IMG/VR virus record: IMGVR_UViG_3300021952_000001
Coordinates: 1-64,000 of that record
From: a virus
DNA length: 64,000 nucleotides
Strand: one strand, 5' to 3'
Positions 16,241 through 23,974 of this stretch are shown piece by piece. The position numbers and the translations under genes were made by a program. Every line of letters begins with the position of its first letter. Within the stretch, counting starts at the first letter, position 1. The notes under the pieces were generated by a model that searched no databases, was not told where the DNA came from, and saw only the letters and a program-made list of their open reading frames with translations.

Positions 16241-16455
16241 GGTTTAATGTCTAATGTTACTAATGCTTTTTCAAGTTCTTCCACTTGAGCTTCTAATTCA
16301 GATACACGTTCTTCTAATTCTTGATTTTTATCTTCTAAAAGTTCGTTTTGAGCTTGAAAAGTTTCAACTTCTGATTCTAATGATTCAACAAATGAAACTA
16401 ATTCATTAATTGTTGATACAGCATCATTTGCTTGTCTTTCTAATCCTCTGTCCAT
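16219..16455 (-). CDS. Coiled-coil protein, 78 aa
   Basis: Almost the whole protein is a heptad-repeating, Glu/Leu-rich coiled coil (about residues 15-68), ending with a short tail. It probably oligomerises. No function can be assigned. Confidence 0.6.
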   Translation of the reverse strand: MDRGLERQANDAVSTINELVSFVESLESEVETFQAQNELLEDKNQELEERVSELEAQVEELEKALVTLDIKPWTQSMQ

Positions 16456-16457
16456 AA

Positions 16458-16631
16458 TTATCTTTGTTGAAGAGTTACTTGTTTACCTAAAAACTTACTA
16501 AGAATAACTTCTAAGTTTTCTACACCTATACACTCCACCTCATCATCTTCTGTTGTGTATAACCATTCTACATTCTCTTTGATAGTTTCTTCTAAGAAGT
16601 AAATGTTGTCGTCATTAATTTCTAGTATCAT
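16458..16631 (-). CDS. Hypothetical acidic small protein, 57 aa
   Basis: 57 residues, very acidic (MILEINDDNIYFLEETIKEN), with a Gln/Lys tail. A start at 16700 is possible, but the ATG at 16631 overlaps the primase stop as ATGA, the usual coupling here, so the short form is chosen. Not recognised. Confidence 0.5.
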   Translation of the reverse strand: MILEINDDNIYFLEETIKENVEWLYTTEDDEVECIGVENLEVILSKFLGKQVTLQQR

Positions 16632-17632
16632 ATTATGTCTTTCTGTGTTAAATATTTTTCTATTGTTTTTAATCCATGCACTCGTGCTAAGTCTGCCCAA
16701 TCTTTAATTCCTTCTCCTAAATATAATCTAGGAACATTGCAATATTCAAATCCAAACTTATCTGTAATCTGTTGTGAGTTCTTCACACCAGTCTCATCAG
16801 AATCAAAGCTTAGTATCTGTCTATCGGAATTCTCTTTTAGATATGCAACATTCTCTTCAGAGAAACATCCCATACCTTCATTTTGGACAGCACAACAACA
16901 AGGATAGATCTTTTTCATTACCATATAATCTTTCTTACTCTTGTTAATGAATGCTACATCACAATCTTTTATGTCTTGTAGGCCATCCATCATGGTGATA
17001 GGAACATTATTAGGCATCCATTTGGTTTTCTTGTCAGCAAACGGTCTATAAATCTTCCAATGTCCTTCATATAGATACCCAAAACGCAATTCTGTGTCCT
17101 TTAGAGGAAACTTCTTCTTGTTTAGGTAAACTGTATCTATTGAGTACACATTGTTCTCTCTGAGGTCATCTATATCTTGATAATACTCATTCCAATATGC
17201 AAGTTCTTCATGTGTAAACTTTCTGGCTTTTACCTGAATAAAATACTCACGTTTCATTGTTGCTGTTGGTTGAGCATAATCAGAAATTATTCTTACATAA
17301 TTCTGTGTAGATGTACCAGTTGCAATACCGAGATCAAAATCTCTATCAATCATTCGTAATGCATCATCGAATGTTGGTAACCTGAACAACTTCTTCACAA
17401 ATTCAAAACAATCTCCTTTAATACTACTGTCACCAAAATCTATAAATGTTAGATTCTTGGACTTATATCCTATTAAGAAGGAAGGATGATTATCTTTTCT
17501 AAAGGGAGAGTTTGTTACAGAATTAATTCTCCAATTCTGATGTGGCATATAGAAACGAAAGATGTCATAATCAGAAATCTTATCAAGTATAGCCTCTGCT
17601 GTTAAACTTGTTCTTCTTACTCCTTTTATCAT
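16628..17632 (-). CDS. DnaG-like primase (zinc-binding and TOPRIM domains)
   Basis: 334 residues. The N-terminal NSPFRKDNHPSFLIG and FIDFG...GDCFEFVKKLF match the CHC2-type primase zinc domain, although the zinc cysteines are mostly lost. ILSFDSDETGVKNSQQI is the TOPRIM DxD/GxKNS metal site and KDWADLARVHG is its C-terminal motif. It makes RNA primers for the lagging strand, most likely with the DnaB-like helicase. It lies 68 bases downstream of the SSB gene, past a terminator. Confidence 0.82.
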   Translation of the reverse strand: MIKGVRRTSLTAEAILDKISDYDIFRFYMPHQNWRINSVTNSPFRKDNHPSFLIGYKSKNLTFIDFGDSSIKGDCFEFVKKLFRLPTFDDALRMIDRDFDLGIATGTSTQNYVRIISDYAQPTATMKREYFIQVKARKFTHEELAYWNEYYQDIDDLRENNVYSIDTVYLNKKKFPLKDTELRFGYLYEGHWKIYRPFADKKTKWMPNNVPITMMDGLQDIKDCDVAFINKSKKDYMVMKKIYPCCCAVQNEGMGCFSEENVAYLKENSDRQILSFDSDETGVKNSQQITDKFGFEYCNVPRLYLGEGIKDWADLARVHGLKTIEKYLTQKDII

Positions 17633-17650
17633 AGCTCTATAGTTTAGATG

Positions 17651-17678
17651 AAAAAGCCCTTACATTTCTGCAAGGGCT
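17651..17678 (-). terminator. Intrinsic terminator downstream of SSB
   Basis: On the minus strand AGCCCTT pairs with AAGGGCT around a 10-base loop and runs into five T. It ends the SSB transcript and separates it from primase. Confidence 0.85.
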
Positions 17679-17700
17679 CTATCTATCTATTTAAATTAGA

Positions 17701-18576
17701 CTAATAGTCTCCACCATCGTCTGATAAATAATCATCAGATGCAACTAAATTGTCATCAGCATTATACTCTTGTAAGTCTGAGAATATAAAATAGTCTTTA
17801 CAACCATATTCTCCAGCAACACTAAGAACAAATTTCTCATGACCTTTCAAATCACGTGGTTTCTTATTCTTAAGATCTGCTTGTGTGCGTTTGTTGTTGT
17901 AGTCAATATTACGGAATTGCTTCATAGCATATCCACCAATGAAAGCTTTATTAAATACACCTTGATATTCTTTTGGTTCACCATCTCTTTCTTTAGTGAT
18001 CACTGTAGCCATAGCTACAACTGTGTTACACCACTCACCATTGATTTGATCTCTCAGGTCTTTAACATTACCTCTCATCAACTTTTTCCATTCTAACATA
18101 AGAGTGGTTTCTGCATGACGATAATCTAATCCTCCTAACCATGTACGTAAGAAGTTATAAAGATCTTCTTCACCTGTATAAGCTACACGATAGTCTCTAT
18201 CTTTTGTAAACCAATCAGCAAGATCATTCTCATCACCTGCCCAAGAACACATACCAACAGAATTGATATATTGTTTCTTAGTTCCATCTTTGTTTTCACG
18301 TTCTTTGTCCTCTAAGAAGAATGTAGTCTTGAACTTTTCTTTAGTTTTAACTTCTTCTAACCACATATCTACACGTAAATAGGTGTTTCCATCTTTAGTA
18401 TCACCTAAATACTCAGCAGCTTTGCTGTCTTCTTTAAGTTCCATACCAATGACATCTTTAAACTCCTCAATTGTAGGGTTAATTGCAATTACATTTGCTT
18501 CAAATAAACCAACTTTCTTTGAAAAGTTACCTTCTCCACCTGTTGATTCTCTTCTTGTTCCTCCAATACCACTCAT
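17701..18576 (-). CDS. Single-stranded DNA-binding protein (probable)
   Basis: 291 residues. The C-terminus is a flexible, very acidic tail ending DDYLSDDGGDY, the protein-recruiting tip typical of SSBs. The body has a strand-rich region (NTYLRVDMWLEEVKTKEKFKTTFFLEDKE) and a conserved Trp- and Tyr-rich middle (SWAGDENDLADWF, DYRVAYTGEEDLYNFLRTWL). The family is seen in crAss-like and related Bacteroidetes phages as the predicted SSB. It has its own terminator and lies next to a Sak4-like ATPase gene, a common SSB partner. Function is inferred from tail and context. Confidence 0.6.
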   Translation of the reverse strand: MSGIGGTRRESTGGEGNFSKKVGLFEANVIAINPTIEEFKDVIGMELKEDSKAAEYLGDTKDGNTYLRVDMWLEEVKTKEKFKTTFFLEDKERENKDGTKKQYINSVGMCSWAGDENDLADWFTKDRDYRVAYTGEEDLYNFLRTWLGGLDYRHAETTLMLEWKKLMRGNVKDLRDQINGEWCNTVVAMATVITKERDGEPKEYQGVFNKAFIGGYAMKQFRNIDYNNKRTQADLKNKKPRDLKGHEKFVLSVAGEYGCKDYFIFSDLQEYNADDNLVASDDYLSDDGGDY

Positions 18577-18609
18577 AGCTTTAATTTTAATTTAGTTTTT
18601 ATTTATTAA

Positions 18610-18891
18610 TTATAGTTCTTCGTCTTTAGCAAATCTTTCTTCCCATATCATTCTAGTTTCATATGGATTAGCTACATAATCATTCAATGCTTTCATTGCT
18701 TCCTTTACTGTATGAAAAGGAATTGATTTACATCCCACTCTAATAAGACATCCTATTGATAAAAATTCAATTTGAACTGAATAATCTCTAAGTACATCTT
18801 TATTAGATGGTCTGTATTCTTTTGGTGAATCTATTTGATCCACATTACCTGTCATAGGTCTTTGTATTGGTCCTGCATTATCTCCATTCAT
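18610..18891 (-). CDS. Hypothetical protein, 93 aa
   Basis: Not recognised. It has a Pro/Asn-rich N-terminus, then a compact alpha/beta part (YSVQIEFLSIGCLIRVGCKSI, VKEAMKALNDYVANPYETR). It lies between the SSB and Sak4-like genes and may belong to the recombination module. Confidence 0.5.
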   Translation of the reverse strand: MNGDNAGPIQRPMTGNVDQIDSPKEYRPSNKDVLRDYSVQIEFLSIGCLIRVGCKSIPFHTVKEAMKALNDYVANPYETRMIWEERFAKDEEL

Positions 18892-18903
18892 AATTTTTGG
18901 TTT

Positions 18904-19575
18904 TTAGTTATAATATTCTGTTAGACTATCTGCAACAAATTGCAAATCATTTGGAATTTTTAAGTCCTCAAACATTCCATCTGGACTCTTTGCTGGATAT
19001 TTTCTGTATCTATTGGTAATGAAACCATATGATGCAGATCCATCTTTGTTTTCTTCTACATTAGTGTAAAGACACACAGTTAGAAGTCCTTCTAGTAACA
19101 CTTGATTATCAATCAACTTACCTGCTGTTTTAATTTTGTATCCAATAATCTCTCCACCATCTTCAACAGTTTCTGGGTGAGTTAAATAGAACACTGTGAT
19201 GTCATCACGTAACATTCTAGCTGTTCTGAATAGATCCACCATATCTTTAGCCATAACACTAAACTTAGTAAATCCTGTTTCAGTAGCTTTAGCCACCATA
19301 TTAAATCCCATGATGTAATTTGAATCTTCAATTACAATGTTCTTAATGTGAGGAGCTTTGTCTGAAATCACACGTAATAATCTTGTAATCTCATTTGCAT
19401 CATCTACTTCTTTGTAGTTCTTCTTTTCTACGTTGTAAAGCTTTTCAGATCCTTTGAAAGGAAGTTCTTTCTTTGCAACATTAATAATATACGTTTCATC
19501 TGGATTTAAATGCTTGATACTTGTTGACTTTCCAGTACCTGTAGCACCTACAATTCCTACTAATTTGCTTGCCAT
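18904..19575 (-). CDS. Sak4-like RecA-fold ATPase
   Basis: 223 residues. GIVGATGTGKSTSIKHL is Walker A (about residues 7-23), IKNIVIEDSNYIM is Walker B, and VFYLTHPETVED is the sensor strand of a minimal RecA fold. These are the features of phage Sak4-type single-strand annealing/recombination ATPases (AAA family 24). Sak4 proteins work with an SSB, and an SSB-type gene is two genes away. Strong ATPase; the annealing role is inferred. Confidence 0.7.
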   Translation of the reverse strand: MASKLVGIVGATGTGKSTSIKHLNPDETYIINVAKKELPFKGSEKLYNVEKKNYKEVDDANEITRLLRVISDKAPHIKNIVIEDSNYIMGFNMVAKATETGFTKFSVMAKDMVDLFRTARMLRDDITVFYLTHPETVEDGGEIIGYKIKTAGKLIDNQVLLEGLLTVCLYTNVEENKDGSASYGFITNRYRKYPAKSPDGMFEDLKIPNDLQFVADSLTEYYN

Positions 19576-19591
19576 TGTTTACTTGCTTTAA

Positions 19592-19786
19592 TTATTTATT
19601 TAATTCAATTCTTGTTCCTAGTATGTTAACATACTCCGACATTACTTCTAATTGTTTTTGAAGAAGATATTGATTTCCATCAGATAATTCTTGATAGGCA
19701 TCAGTTGTTAGAAATTCACTTAATTTAATTGCTTTACTAGCTAGTTCTTTTTCTTCTTGTTCTAATCTTTCTAAAAATGTGCTCAT
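19592..19786 (-). CDS. Hypothetical coiled-coil protein, 64 aa
   Basis: Short, helical, Glu/Leu-rich (FLERLEQEEKELASKAIKLSEFL). No family recognised. A near-consensus -7 box (TATCTTTA at about 19824-19831 on the minus strand) sits downstream of it, just before the SF2 helicase gene's end, and is not assigned. Confidence 0.5.
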   Translation of the reverse strand: MSTFLERLEQEEKELASKAIKLSEFLTTDAYQELSDGNQYLLQKQLEVMSEYVNILGTRIELNK

Positions 19787-19845
19787 AGTTTTACTTTAAT
19801 TAATTATTGATTTTTGTTGTATAAAGATACGAATAATTTTTTTAA

Positions 19846-20922
19846 TTATACATATTTTATCTTGTCTTTGTCAAAGAATTCTAGTGCTTTGTTTAACCAT
19901 TTAAGTTCTACAGGTTCATTACTACTCACTATATAAATATGTGCTTTCTTATCTGGAGTGTTATACTCCATAGCCATACATCTGTTTATTTTCTGAGCTA
20001 AGTTCTCTGCATTACTATCAAAATAGTTTATAATCACTTTGTTTAATGGTTTATAAGTTACACCTGTGTTACCAATCTTAACAACAGCAAGGTGATTACC
20101 TTTCCCTTCAGCAAAATCAGCAAACATTTGTTTCTCACTGGATTTACTATGATAGGAAGGAATACCAAGATCATCTGCCACTTTTGTTGTACCACAGAAT
20201 ACTAACACTCTTTCATCTTCATGTTTAGCAAGTAATGCTTTTGTAGCATTTCTTTTAGCTAAAGAGGATTGAATAAGTCGCATTCTTGCAAGTCTCATAA
20301 ACATTGTATCACTTCCACTATTCTGCAGTTTATTGACTACCCAGGTAAGAGCATCGAACTGTTTCTTTTCAGTCTTTTGCTTTCCTTTATAGTCTTGCAT
20401 TGTAGTGTTATCTAAAGGTACTCTCACTACATGTATTTCATAATCCACAATAACTCCTTCATCAATCGCTTTCTCAATTGGGTAATGTGCTAATACATGA
20501 AGATCAAGTTCTTCCTCTAGGGTTCTTTCTGTCCAACTGGATAATGTACCAGTTAAACCAAGAATCTGTCCATTAACATCAAACAGATCCTTACACACTT
20601 CTATTTGAGCCTCGCTCAATAGATGGATTTCATCAATGATTACAACATCAAAACTTTGATCAGCAAGCTTCTTTAATGATAAGTGTGTAGTATATGTGAC
20701 AATACTGTCATCAAATCCTAGTTCTTCAAAATCAGCTTGCCAAGACTCTTTGATCTTGTTATCTGGATAAGCAATTAATATGCTTTCAGGCTTTAGTTTC
20801 TTTAAAGCATGTATACTAGTTCTAATCTTACCAAATCTTGGACATAGATTCAATATACCAAACTTACCATGTTTGAGCCACACATCAGCAAACTCCTTCT
20901 GCCTCTTGTCTCTTATTGTCAT
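19846..20922 (-). CDS. SF2 helicase with atypical Walker A
   Basis: 358 residues. LNLCPRFGKIRTSIHAL is motif I, FDVVIIDEIHLL is motif II (DEIH), GLTGTLSSW is motif III, HLAVVKIGNTGVTYKPLN is motif V, and NLAQKINRCMAMEY fits motif VI. Walker A normally reads PRxGKT; here the Thr after GK is Ile, which may reduce nucleotide binding. Phage SF2 helicases of this kind (UvsW-like) remodel forks and recombination intermediates. It is followed closely by the lipoprotein gene upstream. Confidence 0.78.
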   Translation of the reverse strand: MTIRDKRQKEFADVWLKHGKFGILNLCPRFGKIRTSIHALKKLKPESILIAYPDNKIKESWQADFEELGFDDSIVTYTTHLSLKKLADQSFDVVIIDEIHLLSEAQIEVCKDLFDVNGQILGLTGTLSSWTERTLEEELDLHVLAHYPIEKAIDEGVIVDYEIHVVRVPLDNTTMQDYKGKQKTEKKQFDALTWVVNKLQNSGSDTMFMRLARMRLIQSSLAKRNATKALLAKHEDERVLVFCGTTKVADDLGIPSYHSKSSEKQMFADFAEGKGNHLAVVKIGNTGVTYKPLNKVIINYFDSNAENLAQKINRCMAMEYNTPDKKAHIYIVSSNEPVELKWLNKALEFFDKDKIKYV

Positions 20923-20924
20923 AG

Positions 20925-21179
20925 TTATTGAGGTTTATTGGTTAAGCAAAATTCTTGAATAATATCTGAAGAATATGACCCATCATTATTTTTGTAATAA
21001 ACTCTATAAGTAGGCTCTTCTTCAATAAATAAAAGTGGGCTTTCTATCATAATTTTAGTCCCATCTAGTCTTAAATAAACTATATCTCCTTTTTTGTACT
21101 TATAAAAAAGTCTTTTTTCAGGTATCTTGTCACAACTTATAAATAGTATCAGTGCCAATAATGTAATTAATTTTCTCAT
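20925..21179 (-). CDS. Phage-encoded lipoprotein
   Basis: 84 residues. MRKLITLLALILFISCDKIPEKR is a type II signal peptide: basic N-terminus, hydrophobic core, then a lipobox ISC at about residues 14-16. The mature part is soluble and contains a Tyr/Lys-rich strand region (GDIVYLRLDGTKIMI). It would be anchored on the outer side of the inner membrane or in the outer membrane. Phage lipoproteins often block superinfection by binding receptors, which is the likely but unproven role. It overlaps the next gene by 4 bases. Confidence 0.7.
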   Translation of the reverse strand: MRKLITLLALILFISCDKIPEKRLFYKYKKGDIVYLRLDGTKIMIESPLLFIEEEPTYRVYYKNNDGSYSSDIIQEFCLTNKPQ

Positions 21180-21391
21180 AGTTTCTTTGTTAAATAATAT
21201 TTAAGATCTAGAGCTCTTCTTTTAACAGCTCCTGACATTCTAGTTCCAGAGATGTCATGTTTACCATAAAGATATGTACCACTTCCAATAGTGTGACCAG
21301 GAGTTAGTTTTGCTAAAGCAATAGCTTCATCTATTGTGTTTTGAAATCTGTTAACTTCACTCTTGATCTCCTGTAGTTTCTCTAAGTTCAT
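21176..21391 (-). CDS. Hypothetical protein, 71 aa
   Basis: Not recognised. A helical start (LEKLQEIKSEVNRFQNTIDEAIALAKL) is followed by a Gly-rich, basic second half (GSGTYLYGKHDISGTRMSGAVKRR). It overlaps both neighbours by 4 and 35 bases. Confidence 0.5.
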   Translation of the reverse strand: MNLEKLQEIKSEVNRFQNTIDEAIALAKLTPGHTIGSGTYLYGKHDISGTRMSGAVKRRALDLKYYLTKKL

Positions 21392-21572
21392 CTAGTTCTG
21401 CTTTTACAATTACTTCTAAATTAAAAGATTCAAGATCTACAATAACTCCTACTGGTTCTTTACCACTATCAATTATCATTTGCATGAACTCTTTTAAATT
21501 GTTTCTGACAAAATATCCTCCCTGAGCAGTATATTCTCCATCTTTCCAAAATTCTAATTTGGTTCCTTCCAT
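21357..21572 (-). CDS. Hypothetical protein, 71 aa
   Basis: Not recognised. Acidic and mixed alpha/beta, with VGVIVDLESFNLEVIVKAELDELRE toward the C-terminus. It lies 2 bases after the DnaB-like gene and overlaps the following gene by 35 bases. Confidence 0.5.
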   Translation of the reverse strand: MEGTKLEFWKDGEYTAQGGYFVRNNLKEFMQMIIDSGKEPVGVIVDLESFNLEVIVKAELDELRETTGDQE

Positions 21573-21574
21573 GT

Positions 21575-22639
21575 TTATCTAAGAAAATATGATTTGTTAA
21601 TAACTGCTGCATAATCATCATCTGTTATGTCTTTCTTTCTAGGAAGCTCTTTGAACATACCAACTTGGCCTAAGAAGCCTAGTCCTATTCTAAGATCATC
21701 TTCACCATAAGAATTCTTAATAACTCTGACACTTCTGAAATACTTAGCTCCATATTCATCCTTAAGCTTATCTAGGTTATATCCAGAAGGATCTGGTACC
21801 TTATATCTCATAGGATCAAATAAAGCCATCACAACATCAGCATCATTTTGTGTACTTGATGATTCTGCAAAATCTTCTAGTTGAGGCTCAACATCACCAT
21901 TCTTAATCCTCATTGGATTAGAAATAGATCTATTGAACTGACTCACCACTACAGGACTATATCCATAGAAATCTCTAGCATAACGTAATTCATCAGACAT
22001 CTTATCAATAGCTTCCTTTTTAGTAGGCTGGTCTTTAGTTGTCTTTAACAAACCAATATGATCTACAACTACAAGAGTTATTTCATTTGGATTATTGGGA
22101 ACATAAATACTATTATACTTGTCAATCTTTTCTATAGTTCCTCTCTCTTCAGCATAAGCTTTAAGTTCTTTGGCTATACCAACAGGATTCTCTGGACCAT
22201 CGATGATTGTAACACATTCTTCTAGCTCCTTCATGTAATCTTCATAATACAAGAATAAGTCATGTTCATCTTTGGTCATTTTCTCTGTCCAACCAAGAAG
22301 CTTATTAACAGGAATGATTATTCCTTGGTCAATAAAAATCTTTCTGGTTACCCATTTAGCCATTTTGTAAGTTCTACTTCTTTCCATAGATCTATACCAA
22401 ACCTTCACAGTGATACCAGAAGCTTTTCCTTCTTTAGATAGGGCCCAATCAATTGGATTAAGAACAAATGCATCATCTATAAATGATGTTTTACCAGAAC
22501 CAGTATTACCACCAACAAGATAGTACATACCTTTTCTGATCCCAACATAGCGGCTAAGCCTATCAAAACCCATTGGTATACCACCATTCTTATCAGCAAG
22601 TCCTTTTTCTACTTCTGCTTTTAATAAGTCAAAACTCAT
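21575..22639 (-). CDS. DnaB-like replicative helicase
   Basis: 354 residues, a RecA-type hexameric helicase core. YYLVGGNTGSGKTSFIDDAF is Walker A (about residues 38-57), ITLVVVDHIGLLK is Walker B, and PVVVSQFNRSISN is the sensor Gln strand with the arginine-containing motif after it. The N-terminal collar domain of DnaB is missing, as in short phage helicases. It unwinds the fork ahead of the polymerase. It overlaps the upstream winged-helix gene by 4 bases, which suggests that protein is its loader. Confidence 0.85.
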   Translation of the reverse strand: MSFDLLKAEVEKGLADKNGGIPMGFDRLSRYVGIRKGMYYLVGGNTGSGKTSFIDDAFVLNPIDWALSKEGKASGITVKVWYRSMERSRTYKMAKWVTRKIFIDQGIIIPVNKLLGWTEKMTKDEHDLFLYYEDYMKELEECVTIIDGPENPVGIAKELKAYAEERGTIEKIDKYNSIYVPNNPNEITLVVVDHIGLLKTTKDQPTKKEAIDKMSDELRYARDFYGYSPVVVSQFNRSISNPMRIKNGDVEPQLEDFAESSSTQNDADVVMALFDPMRYKVPDPSGYNLDKLKDEYGAKYFRSVRVIKNSYGEDDLRIGLGFLGQVGMFKELPRKKDITDDDYAAVINKSYFLR

Positions 22640-23265
22640 ATGTCTGTACCTCCTTCTGGTTTATCTGGTGATTCTTCTATTGTAGCACCTTCATTAATAA
22701 GTTCTATGTAAGCTTCGAATGCTCTTTGATTTAGATATACAGAAGATCCTTGCATGAATGTCATTCTATTACTATTAGTAGCAACAGAAGCTTCTTTCTT
22801 TTGTAAGATTTCATACTTGAGAGCTTCTATAAGCTGTGCAGCTGTATAATCTCCCTCTAGTATAATCTTATCAAACTTCAATCTACATTCATCCTTACCC
22901 TTTCTAATAGCTCTGGTACCTTTGAACGTCTTTCCTTTATACTCAAAGGAATCTGTACCTGGATAAGTCTTCCACCATTCTTCAAAATCTGTTGTTGCAG
23001 GTTTTCTTTTGATTATCTTCTTGGAATCCTTTGCTCCTACAAACTCTAAAAGATCTTTCCCTAACACTGTCAGCTTTTCATCTGTCTCAGTGATCAATCC
23101 TTTTCTTATTAAAGACTGATATAATGCTGATATTTTCATGCTATCAGCATAAAGAGGAGCAATGTCATACTGCTCCTCTATTAGCTTTAATAAATAAATG
23201 ATATCTAGGTTATAACTTCTTTTGATGAGTTCCTCAAATTGTTGAGGTGTTATGTGTAACTTCAT
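22636..23265 (-). CDS. Winged-helix replication protein, possible helicase loader
   Basis: 209 residues. The first 80 residues read as a winged-helix (ISALYQSLIRKGLITETDEKLTVLGKDLL). The second half FEEWWKTYPGTDSF...RKGKDECRLKF...YTAAQLIEALKYEILQKK resembles the C-terminal domain of phage replisome organiser or loader proteins. It is coupled by ATGA-type overlap to the DnaB-like gene. The loader role is an inference from fold pattern and position. Confidence 0.5.
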   Translation of the reverse strand: MKLHITPQQFEELIKRSYNLDIIYLLKLIEEQYDIAPLYADSMKISALYQSLIRKGLITETDEKLTVLGKDLLEFVGAKDSKKIIKRKPATTDFEEWWKTYPGTDSFEYKGKTFKGTRAIRKGKDECRLKFDKIILEGDYTAAQLIEALKYEILQKKEASVATNSNRMTFMQGSSVYLNQRAFEAYIELINEGATIEESPDKPEGGTDI

Positions 23266-23428
23266 CTTTCTTTGGTGTTAAAACTTTGATTAATGCAGGC
23301 TTTCTTCTTTTAGAAGCCTCTTCTTCTTCCCATTGTTGCCATTCTAATTCTATCTGATGCTGTCTTTCCATAGCATAGATTTCATCCTTGGGATACTCAT
23401 GCTCCCAATCTTGAAGCAACCAATCCAT
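23234..23428 (-). CDS. Hypothetical protein, 64 aa
   Basis: Not recognised. Trp- and Glu-rich N-terminal half (MDWLLQDWEHEYPKDEIYAM, ELEWQQWEEEEASKRRK), helical. It overlaps the neighbour genes by 32 bases and 1 base. Confidence 0.45.
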   Translation of the reverse strand: MDWLLQDWEHEYPKDEIYAMERQHQIELEWQQWEEEEASKRRKPALIKVLTPKKDEVTHNTSTI

Positions 23429-23703
23429 TATGTAGTTTTTCTAGGTCTTCCTACTCTTTTAGTAGCTACAGGAATAACTTCAGGAGCTGCTGGTGCTGCT
23501 ACTGGAGCTTTCTTTTTACGTTTTTTATAACGTCTTTTAGGCTTAGCTACAAGTTCTGATGTAATGGGAGCTTGTTCTTCTTCAGACTCAATGTTCAATG
23601 TAATTGTATACTCTCTATCTTTCGAATGATAAAAGAACAAACTTAGTGCTGCAACTAATGCAACAACTGGTAATGCAACAAATAAAATTTCTAACATGTT
23701 CAT
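23428..23703 (-). CDS. Single-pass membrane protein with AT-hook-like tail
   Basis: 91 residues. An N-terminal hydrophobic segment (about residues 4-24, LEILFVALPVVALVAALSLFF) would anchor it in the inner membrane. A long basic cytoplasmic tail follows, with KPKRRYKKRKKK and ending KRVGRPRKTT, whose GRPRK core is an AT-hook DNA-binding motif. It could tether AT-rich phage DNA or the replisome to the membrane. It lies between helicase/loader and polymerase genes. Membrane and AT-hook features are visible; the tethering role is inferred. Confidence 0.6.
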   Translation of the reverse strand: MNMLEILFVALPVVALVAALSLFFYHSKDREYTITLNIESEEEQAPITSELVAKPKRRYKKRKKKAPVAAPAAPEVIPVATKRVGRPRKTT

Positions 23704-23972
23704 AATTGTTCAGGATTAATACGAAGACCATATGACAAATCAAACCAACTGAATGTTTGTAATGCCTTCGTTTTGTTAAACTTAAATACTTTTTTTAATA
23801 GAGGAATAGCATAAGCTTTGAATTCCTCATGTTGTTCTGGACTCATGGTGTTATTAGAATACCAAAGTTCATCAGTTTCAATTTCATCAACTGTCTTACC
23901 TATCATATTGAGTTGGTATTCGATTAGATGATTTGTAATGTTGTTACGATTGATTGTTTTCTTTTTTTCCAT
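23700..23972 (-). CDS. Hypothetical protein, 90 aa
   Basis: Not recognised. Basic and helical N-terminus, then ELWYSNNTMSPEQHEEFKAYAIPLLKKVFKFNK. It lies 2 bases after the polymerase gene and overlaps the membrane protein gene by 4, so it is co-expressed with the replisome. Confidence 0.5.
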   Translation of the reverse strand: MEKKKTINRNNITNHLIEYQLNMIGKTVDEIETDELWYSNNTMSPEQHEEFKAYAIPLLKKVFKFNKTKALQTFSWFDLSYGLRINPEQL

Positions 23973-23974
23973 AT

